Assembly: GCA_030754715.1 (NCBI GenBank) | Contig: JASLZV010000013.1 | Span: 1-13,506, forward strand | Direction: 5' to 3' | DNA from: Phycisphaerae bacterium | Lineage (GTDB): Bacteria > Planctomycetota > Phycisphaerae > SM23-33 | DNA: 13,506 bases | Shown here: positions 6,468 to 11,766 of the stretch, in pieces | Numbering within the stretch: the stretch's first letter is position 1 | How the letters are laid out: the number at the start of each line of letters is the position of its first letter | The notes under the pieces: model-generated | Seen by the model: only the letters and a program-made list of their open reading frames with translations | Told to the model about the DNA's origin: nothing | Databases searched by the model: none | Translations under genes and position numbers: made by a program

Positions 6468-7406
6468 ATGACCAAACAGGATAGCAGCCGAGGTGAGGGC
6501 GGCCTGTCGCGGGAGGAAATTGCTCGGGGGCTGCGCAAGATGGGCCTGAAAACCGATGACGTGGTGCTGGTTCATTCGGCCATGCGGACGTTCGGGTACA
6601 TTGACGGCGGGACCGAAACGGCGGTGGCTGCCCTGCTCGAGGTGCTCGGTGAGGGAGGGACGCTGGTGGTGCCCACCTTCACGTTCGTACACGAAGCCGA
6701 GGAAGATCCCATTATTGACCCCGCCAATGACCCTTCTGAGATGGGGATTATTACCGAGGTGGTTCGCTTGCGAGGCGATGCCCTGCGGAGCACGGCCTTT
6801 CGCCACAGTTTTGCCGCCGTCGGCCGCCGGGCTCGGGTCATCACGGAAGTGGACCCGGCTTTGTCGCCCTTTGATCTGCGTTCGTCGTTTGGCGTCATGC
6901 TGGCCCTGAATACGCAGGTTCTTATGCTGGGGGTGACCTATGCCAATTCCACGAGCCATCACTTCGCCGAATGGGTTTGCGATGTTCCCTATCGCCACAC
7001 GATTGATCTCCAGGTAAAGGTCAGGGGGAAAGACGGTAGTGTTGTGCCGCAGAGCATGATCGACTATCAGCCCAGGCCCAGCGGAACGGGCCGCTACTAC
7101 GGTTCGCGGCATCCCGATTTCAATCGCCTCGGCAAAATGCTCGAACAGCGGGGGGTGGTGGGACTGGCGGCTATCGGAAACTGCGCCGCCCGGCGTTTTG
7201 CCATGCGGGATCTGGTGGACCTGGCCCAGGCGGAGGTGGAAAAGAACCCCGACAGCTTCCGAACCCCTGAGGGTAGGGGCGATTACTTCACGCCTCTGGA
7301 GTTTGGGAAAATTGTTTTCAGTCCGGAGATGCCGGATGGAGCCGGGCGGCCCAACAGGTATCAATGGTGTGCCATGGATGAGTCGAGGCTCATTATGCCC
7401 GGTTGA
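6468..7406 (+). CDS. AAC(3)-family N-acetyltransferase
   Basis: A 312-residue protein of the aminoglycoside 3-N-acetyltransferase fold, which transfers acetyl from acetyl-CoA to an amino group. Key positions are present: VHSAMRTFGYIDGG (35-48) at the CoA site, VVPTFTF, RHSFAAVG (112-119) and TSHHFAEW (162-169), which supplies the His and Glu of the active site. Nothing in the neighbourhood suggests drug resistance, and family members also act on amino-sugar metabolites in biosynthesis. The ATG at 6468 has AGGA 7 nt before it; the ATG at 6399 adds 23 low-complexity residues and lacks a well-placed site. The family is usually 260-285 residues, so this one is somewhat long, with an extended C-terminus containing GRGDYFTPLEFG. 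It follows the propeller gene by 76 nt and precedes an aminotransferase remnant, so an aminated sugar is a plausible substrate. Confidence 0.82.
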   Translation: MTKQDSSRGEGGLSREEIARGLRKMGLKTDDVVLVHSAMRTFGYIDGGTETAVAALLEVLGEGGTLVVPTFTFVHEAEEDPIIDPANDPSEMGIITEVVRLRGDALRSTAFRHSFAAVGRRARVITEVDPALSPFDLRSSFGVMLALNTQVLMLGVTYANSTSHHFAEWVCDVPYRHTIDLQVKVRGKDGSVVPQSMIDYQPRPSGTGRYYGSRHPDFNRLGKMLEQRGVVGLAAIGNCAARRFAMRDLVDLAQAEVEKNPDSFRTPEGRGDYFTPLEFGKIVFSPEMPDGAGRPNRYQWCAMDESRLIMPG

Positions 7407-7464
7407 CATACGGTAAGATCCTACCGGTCAAGCGAAAGCCGCCGCTGGACGCGAAAAGGGAACG

Positions 7465-7678
7465 ATGATGAAGATGGATGAACTACGATCTCTGTTTCCG
7501 ATTGCGCGCGAGAAGATTTACCTGTTCAACGGGAACATCATCCCGTGCGCCACGCCGGTTCGTCGGGCCATGGAGGTGGACCCCTTCGAGATCGACCTGT
7601 GGGTTTACTCCTCGGCGCCAAACGCCCCGGAGGTTTGAGACTGGCGGCGTGGGTCTGCAAGACTGGAGGCGGATATTT
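7465..7678 (+). pseudogene. Remnant of a class V (PLP) aminotransferase-like gene
   Basis: A 57-codon frame starts at ATG ATG (7465/7468) after AAGGG, with a well-placed site. It reads LRSLFPIAREKIYLFNGN and then CATPVRRAME, matching the opening of class V aminotransferases and cysteine-desulfurase relatives (FP..., YL-N-G..., P-V-A-M). It ends at TGA 7636-7638 after about 20 residues that do not continue that fold. In the +1-shifted frame (7628-7678) comes RRFETGGVGLQDWRRIF, which resembles the conserved RRFETGT segment from the C-terminal half of this family. The simplest reading is an internal deletion of most of the gene plus a frameshift, leaving both ends. The PLP lysine region is absent. 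The gene is therefore non-functional as an aminotransferase, although the ribosome site and start look intact. Family assignment from such short pieces is moderate. Confidence 0.5.
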
Positions 7679-7680
7679 CG

Positions 7681-8646
7681 ATGCAGGCGGAGATGAAATT
7701 CATTCTGACGATCGGCTTGATAGCATCCGCTACGGCGGCGGGCTATCTGTCGCGCCGGTTTGGACTGTTTCGTGAGGGCCTGGCGCGGCCGATCATGACC
7801 GTTGTGATGGTGGCGGGCTATCCGTTGGTGGGCTTCCTGACGATCTGGAAGGTTCGCCTCCAGCCGAGCGACGCGTGGCTACCGGTGCTGGGGGCTGCGC
7901 AGGCGACCTTGCAGGCGATGATCGCCCTGCTGATCGGCCGGCGGCTGTTTCGCGACCGGGAGGAGCGCGGCCTGTTCGGCTTCGCTTGCGGGATCGGTAA
8001 TCATGGCATCACGATGGCCGGCTTTGTGATCTTCCTGTTGGCGGGCGAGGAGGGGCTGGGGTACTCCACCGTGTACGCGACGTACACTTATGTTGCGTTG
8101 GTGTTGTTGTCCTATTCGATTGCGCGGCATTATTCCTCCGGCGCCCCGCAACGTTCGTTGGGCCGGCTGCTGGTCGGGAGCCTGCTGAACTGGCGTTCGG
8201 TGGGCCTGCCGGTCTGTGTTGCGGCCATTGTCGTGTCGGCATGCGGTGTTCCGCGGCCGACGGTCTTCAGCGAGTACCACGTGGTTGACGTGCTGATGTA
8301 CCTGCTGGTTTTCACGGCCTATTTTTCAATCGGTCTGCGCCTGCACGCCGCGCACGTGCTGAAGATCAAGCGCATGATCCTGGGCACGCTGGCGGTGCGG
8401 CACCTTGGGGGGGCGGTTCTGGGCCTTGGCCTGCTCTCGTTGACTCTGCTGATCGGCTGGCCCCTGACTGGCCTGGGCAGGACGGTATTCCTGGTTCAGT
8501 CGTCGGTTCCGATGGGCGTTTTTGGCGTGGGCGTGGCGAATATGTTTTACATCAAGCCGCGCCAGGCGTCCTTGTTGTTCGTGGTCACTTCCCTGGTGTA
8601 CCTGGTGGTGGGGTTGCCGATTGTCCTATGGCTGTTCGGCGGATAG
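7681..8646 (+). CDS. Auxin efflux carrier (AEC) family permease
   Basis: A 321-residue membrane protein with about ten hydrophobic segments (roughly residues 5-24, 35-56, 66-86, 97-121, 128-149, 173-190, 201-219, 235-264, 269-291 and 297-321), as in the AEC/PIN-like carriers of TC family 2.A.69. The GIGNHGITMAGF stretch in the fourth segment and QSSVPMGVFGVGVAN in the ninth resemble the two unwound crossover segments of the 10-helix transporters. Prokaryotic members export or import malate-like acids or other organic anions; the substrate here is not predictable. The ATG at 7681 has GGAGG 11 nt before it, and a second ATG at 7693 is possible. It lies last in the plus-strand block, directly after the aminotransferase remnant, and converges on the secreted-protein gene. 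Confidence 0.8.
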   Translation: MQAEMKFILTIGLIASATAAGYLSRRFGLFREGLARPIMTVVMVAGYPLVGFLTIWKVRLQPSDAWLPVLGAAQATLQAMIALLIGRRLFRDREERGLFGFACGIGNHGITMAGFVIFLLAGEEGLGYSTVYATYTYVALVLLSYSIARHYSSGAPQRSLGRLLVGSLLNWRSVGLPVCVAAIVVSACGVPRPTVFSEYHVVDVLMYLLVFTAYFSIGLRLHAAHVLKIKRMILGTLAVRHLGGAVLGLGLLSLTLLIGWPLTGLGRTVFLVQSSVPMGVFGVGVANMFYIKPRQASLLFVVTSLVYLVVGLPIVLWLFGG

Positions 8647-8684
8647 GGCGCACCTGCGCTTTTGGAGCCGTGGATGCCCAAGGC

Positions 8685-8720
8685 CCCAGGCCCCGCGGAT
8701 CGAGGACCCGTTGGCCTGGG
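8685..8720. terminator. Possible bidirectional hairpin between convergent genes
   Basis: An exact 8-bp inverted repeat, CCCAGGCC (8685-8692) and GGCCTGGG (8713-8720), with a 20-nt loop. It lies in the 106-nt gap between the convergent permease and secreted-protein genes. There is no T tract on either side, so it is not a canonical intrinsic terminator. Stems of this size are fairly easy to find in GC-rich DNA. Confidence 0.3.
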
Positions 8721-8752
8721 ACGTTGCCAGACGGACCAAGGCGTCGGCATCG

Positions 8753-9619
8753 CTACTTTGAAACCTTCCAGCCGCTGTAGTCCACCTGGAACCACAACTT
8801 GTCATCCGGCAGGGCGAGGATTTTCTGGAGTTTAAACAGGTTTCCGTGGATGGGCAGGCAGACGCGGATGGGCGTCTGGCCGGTCTTTCGGACCCGGGTC
8901 TGGACGTAAACCAGCGTCACCGGGAAGGCCACCAGTTCGCTGGCGCTGCTGCGGCTTCGAACCAGCGGGATCAGCACGTTGCCTTGCTTGTCTTTGCTCG
9001 GCGAGACGGTCTTGCCGGCTACCAACACCGACCATATCTCCGCATCGGCGGGCATTTTGAGGCGCAGGAACTGGTTGCGGTTGTTGCGGACGCTGTAAAT
9101 AACCTTGGTCATGCGACGCCCGTCGTTCAGTTGTATTCCTGTCAGCAGCGCACTGTCGGCCACCGTCACCAACATCGGCACCTCGCCGTGCTTGCGGATT
9201 GCCAGCGGGATAGACAATTCTGCGCCAACGTAGCGGAAGCCCAGCAGGACCGGCTGGTTGGTCATGGCGGTCAGGTCGGCCGGCAGGACCGGGACGCTGG
9301 GCCGGCCGGATGGCGCCAAGACAAGCAAGCGGACCTCGGCTGCCAGGGTGACCTGGCCGTCAGCCGATACGCTGAGGCGGTAGACGCATCGGGAGCCAAT
9401 GGTATCGACCGGCGGGGGGTGGTCCTCCGCCCGGTCGGACAAGGCACGGAGGTTTTGCCTGTAAAGCTGTTGCGATACGCTGAAATGAACGTCCGCCAGG
9501 CAGTGGGAGCGTTTCAGCAGGGCCTCCACCACGTCTTGCCGGTCGAATGGCTGGGCGTAACAAGTCGCCGCCCACAGGAGGGCCAATACCCCGGCGCCTG
9601 TCAACAAAGTTCGTTTCAC
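8753..9619 (-). CDS. Secreted protein of unknown function
   Basis: A protein of about 288 residues with a clear signal peptide when started at the GTG at 9619: VKRTLLTGAGVLALLWAA, then TCYA and a likely cut before QP. A GTG at 9670 would add 17 residues before the signal, without a ribosome site, so the internal start is preferred. The mature part is rich in beta strands, with many Val, Leu and Arg residues, few cysteines and no recognised catalytic motif. Its end (LQKILALPDDKLWFQVDYSGWK) recalls the C-terminus of larger planctomycete surface proteins, but I cannot name the family. It may act in the periplasm or on the cell surface. It is on the same strand as the CorC-type gene, 128 nt downstream of it, separated by a 7-bp hairpin, so it may be transcribed independently. 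It converges with the permease gene. Confidence 0.6.
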   Translation of the reverse strand: MKRTLLTGAGVLALLWAATCYAQPFDRQDVVEALLKRSHCLADVHFSVSQQLYRQNLRALSDRAEDHPPPVDTIGSRCVYRLSVSADGQVTLAAEVRLLVLAPSGRPSVPVLPADLTAMTNQPVLLGFRYVGAELSIPLAIRKHGEVPMLVTVADSALLTGIQLNDGRRMTKVIYSVRNNRNQFLRLKMPADAEIWSVLVAGKTVSPSKDKQGNVLIPLVRSRSSASELVAFPVTLVYVQTRVRKTGQTPIRVCLPIHGNLFKLQKILALPDDKLWFQVDYSGWKVSK

Positions 9620-9684
9620 GGCAATCGCCCCGCTGCGTTCCCCACCATGAGGATACTGTATTCGACGCACACGATGAGGGAAAG

Positions 9685-9701
9685 TTTCAGGAATCCTGAA
9701 A
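9685..9701 (-). other. Small perfect inverted repeat between two minus-strand genes
   Basis: TTTCAGG and CCTGAAA form a 7-bp stem with a 3-nt loop, in the gap after the CorC-type gene. On the minus strand the stem is preceded by CTT and followed by CTTTCCC. It could be a short terminator or a protein-binding palindrome upstream of the secreted-protein gene. Confidence 0.35.
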
Positions 9702-9747
9702 AAGGTGCTGGTGCGTCTCGTTCGGCGGGGGCGTCATCCGGTGATTG

Positions 9748-11028
9748 TCACAGTCGCCTGGTGGTTCTGTTACCCTTCTTCTTGTCGAGGATGCGGACCC
9801 TCAGGCGGGTGATTTTTCGCTCGTTGGCGTTCAGGACGGTGAATTCCACGCCGAAGGCCCGCAGCGTCTCGTTTGTGGCGGGAATGTAGCCAAGTTCGGA
9901 AAACATCAGCCCGGCGACGGTATCGTAGTCGGCGTCTTCGGGGATTTCGAGTTTCAGGGCGTCGTTCAGGTCGTCGATGTACATCCGCCCGTCCACCTCG
10001 ATGGTTGTGGCATCGATGCGGTTCATGGGGGCCGGCTCGGCCCGGTCGTATTCGTCGGAGATGTCGCCGACAATTTCCTCCAGGACGTCCTCGATGGTGA
10101 TGATTCCGGCTGTTCCGCCGTACTCGTCCAGCACCACGGCAATGTGGACCTTGCGGGCCTTGAACTCTCGCAGCAGATCATTCAGCGCCTTTGTTTCAGG
10201 CACGAAGAACGGTTTTCGCAGCAGATCGCCCAGCGGCGTCGGAGCGCTCTTTTCGACCGGGCACAGCATGTCCTTGGCGTAGAGTATTCCGATGATGTTG
10301 TCGATGTCGCCCTGGTAGACCGGTACGCGTGTATGACCGGCGGTCACAAGTTTTTCGACAGCCTCCTGCCACGGCGTATCGACGGGCAGGGCGAAGATAT
10401 CGGTGCGCGGGGTCATAATTTCTGCGGCCTGCGTATTGGCGAACTCCATCACCGACTCGATCATCTCGACCTCTTCGGGCTCCACGGCGCCTTCGGCCTG
10501 TCCTTCGGAGGCGGCTTGGAGGATTTCCTGCTTGGCGGCCTCTCCGTTTTCGCCCCGTGTTTCGCTGATGCCGGCCAGGCGGCGGACCGGGACATCCATC
10601 GCGGCCATCGCCCGGGTAACCGGGTACAGCACGTAACGAAGCGCCAGCAGAACGGGCAGGATAATCGCCAGTATTCGCTCGCCGGCGCAGGAGGCCCAGG
10701 CGTGGGGGATAGCCACGCCGAGAATCGAAATGATGGCCATCGTAACGCCCATCGCCATAGCCAGGCGCACCGGGCCGCCTTTGAAGGCGTCGAACAATCC
10801 CAGCATGGCGACAATCAGGATAACGTTGGCTGCGGTGCGGCAGAGCGACGTGTTGAGCCGGAGAGCCGAAAGGTGGCGGCCAAGTGATGCCAAGCGGGCC
10901 TTGCCGGGTTGGTCAGCCAGAAGGTCCTCGAGTTGCGAACGGCGGAACGCGCGCAGCGAGTAGCTACTGAGAGCGAAGAAGCCGGAAAGGGCCGCGGCAA
11001 ACAGCACGACCCACATAAGGGGATCCAC
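9748..11028 (-). CDS. CNNM/CorC-type membrane protein with CBS pair
   Basis: A 426-residue protein with the layout of the CNNM/CorC (HlyC/CorC) family, linked to Mg2+ and Co2+ transport. An N-terminal membrane domain of several helices (about 5-150) opens MWVVLFAAALSGFFALSSYS, a variant of the family's usual SASE start. Two CBS domains lie at roughly 204-255 and 270-325, with EIMTPR (203-208) and DEYGGTAGIITIEDVLEEI (301-319), and the CorC/HlyC C-terminal domain follows (about 338-416). The family motif FGE-x-x-PK is altered: here it reads ILGVAIPHAW, without the Glu or Lys, so ion transport may be modified or lost. Start chosen: GTG at 11028 (GGAG 11 nt before); ATG at 11016 is also possible. 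The open frame reaching a TTG at 11163 would make an atypical Cys-rich leader. The gene follows tadA with 138 nt between, containing a promoter and a structured leader. Confidence 0.85.
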   Translation of the reverse strand: MDPLMWVVLFAAALSGFFALSSYSLRAFRRSQLEDLLADQPGKARLASLGRHLSALRLNTSLCRTAANVILIVAMLGLFDAFKGGPVRLAMAMGVTMAIISILGVAIPHAWASCAGERILAIILPVLLALRYVLYPVTRAMAAMDVPVRRLAGISETRGENGEAAKQEILQAASEGQAEGAVEPEEVEMIESVMEFANTQAAEIMTPRTDIFALPVDTPWQEAVEKLVTAGHTRVPVYQGDIDNIIGILYAKDMLCPVEKSAPTPLGDLLRKPFFVPETKALNDLLREFKARKVHIAVVLDEYGGTAGIITIEDVLEEIVGDISDEYDRAEPAPMNRIDATTIEVDGRMYIDDLNDALKLEIPEDADYDTVAGLMFSELGYIPATNETLRAFGVEFTVLNANERKITRLRVRILDKKKGNRTTRRL

Positions 11029-11063
11029 GTCTATGTCATCTCCACAAGATGCGCCCCATTTTT

Positions 11064-11127
11064 GTACCGGCGGCCAGCCACACCGCTGCGCGGGGCGCTT
11101 GTCGCAGCCAAGGCCGCAAGCCGGCAC
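11064..11127 (-). promoter_or_regulatory. Structured leader upstream of the CorC-type gene
   Basis: On the minus strand positions 11127-11122 pair with 11064-11069 (6 bp, one G-U). After a 4-nt bulge, 11117-11112 (GCGGCC) pair with 11070-11075 (GGCCGC). Inside, 11108-11103 (GCTGCG) pair with 11085-11090 (CGCAGC) around a 12-nt loop. The element would lie in the transcript of the gene at 11028, 35 nt before its start. It matches no leader class I recognise. GC-rich DNA gives such stems by chance, so the call is tentative. Confidence 0.35.
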
Positions 11128-11135
11128 CTGAACAT

Positions 11136-11163
11136 ATGATATACGCCTCAGCGAACCAGACAA
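11136..11163 (-). promoter_or_regulatory. Candidate promoter of the CorC-type gene
   Basis: TTGTCT (11163-11158), a 16-nt spacer and TATCAT (11141-11136) on the minus strand. The -10 box matches five of six and the -35 four of six consensus positions. It lies 3 nt after the tadA stop and would give a leader of about 100 nt, enough to include the stem-loop at 11064-11127. Confidence 0.5.
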
Positions 11164-11166
11164 GGC

Positions 11167-11646
11167 TCATTTCTTGCCCATGGCCCGCTGCCGGCTGAAA
11201 AAGTTGGCCAGCAGGGCTGCGCATTGGTCGGCCCGGACGCCCGCGATCACCTCCAGGCGGTGGTTGAGACGCCGGTCGGTGCAGATTTGATACAGCGTGT
11301 CAACGGCGCCGGCCTTGGGGTCGGCGGCGCCGTAAACCAGGCGATCGATACGGGCCAGAATGATGGCCCCGGCGCACATGCAGCATGGTTCGAGCGTGAC
11401 GACGATGGTGCAGCCGCCCAGTCGCCAGTCGCCCAGGTCCGCTGCGGCTTGGCGGATGGCAAGGATTTCGGCGTGGGCGGTGGGATCGGCGTCGATGATG
11501 CGGCGATTGTGGGCGGCGGCGATGATCTGCCCGTGGCAAACCACCACCGCGCCGATCGGCACGTCGCCGGCATCGCCGCCCTTGTGCGCCTGGTCCAACG
11601 CCGCGACCATGAACGCGTCATATTGTTGAGTTTTGTGGTCAGACAT
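11167..11646 (-). CDS. tadA: tRNA-specific adenosine deaminase TadA
   Basis: A 159-residue protein of the usual length for TadA, which deaminates adenosine 34 of tRNA-Arg(ACG) to inosine so that one tRNA can read three codons. The zinc-dependent deaminase signature is complete: TAHAEILAI holds the ligand His and the catalytic Glu at about residues 58-60, and LEPCCMCAGAI holds the two ligand cysteines at about 88 and 91. The PIGAVVV strand and AHNRR match the family. The paired codons GTG ATG begin at 11649 and 11646. ATG is preferred because a perfect TATAAT lies 7 nt upstream, which would place the transcript start at the ATG, and no Shine-Dalgarno is seen. It is divergent from pheT and is followed by the CorC-type gene. 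Confident call; a guanine or cytosine deaminase is less likely from the motif context. Confidence 0.92.
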   Translation of the reverse strand: MSDHKTQQYDAFMVAALDQAHKGGDAGDVPIGAVVVCHGQIIAAAHNRRIIDADPTAHAEILAIRQAAADLGDWRLGGCTIVVTLEPCCMCAGAIILARIDRLVYGAADPKAGAVDTLYQICTDRRLNHRLEVIAGVRADQCAALLANFFSRQRAMGKK

Positions 11647-11653
11647 CACCGGG

Positions 11654-11659
11654 ATTATA
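11654..11659 (-). promoter_or_regulatory. Perfect -10 box for a leaderless tadA mRNA
   Basis: TATAAT on the minus strand, followed by 7 nt and then the tadA ATG at 11646. Only a weak -35 (TGGAAC at 17 nt) is visible and no Shine-Dalgarno is present, so the mRNA probably begins at or beside the start codon. Confidence 0.5.
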
Positions 11660-11766
11660 GCTCGCGAGGGCGGACCGTTCCATTTGCGTGCGGGTTTACT
11701 TATCGGTGCTATTTACTACGCCGCAACGGTTCGTTACGATGTGGCCGGCAGGAGGGCGGTTTTGGT

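Noticed and set aside
6327..7409. A minus-strand frame of 360 codons opposite the AAC(3)-family gene
   Set aside because: It covers the acetyltransferase, which has intact active-site motifs. The antisense translation shows no fold, no ribosome site and no neighbours on that strand.
7411..7426. Small hairpin CGGTA-6 nt-TACCG after the acetyltransferase stop
   Set aside because: A 5-bp stem without a T tract is too weak to call a terminator.
9745..10887. A plus-strand open frame of 380 codons opposite the CorC-type gene
   Set aside because: The minus-strand protein has full CBS and CorC motifs. The opposite frame is rich in Gly, Arg and His without any family and is a shadow of GC-rich codons.
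11029..11163. N-terminal extension of the CorC-type protein from TTG 11163
   Set aside because: The extension is Cys- and Pro-rich, unlike the family. The TTG lies inside the candidate -35 box, and GTG 11028 or ATG 11016 starts directly before the first membrane helix.
11647..11766. Possible pheT promoter in the tadA-pheT gap (TTGCGT and TATTTA)
   Set aside because: No pair of boxes has 16-18 nt spacing with more than three matches in the -10, so I did not list it.
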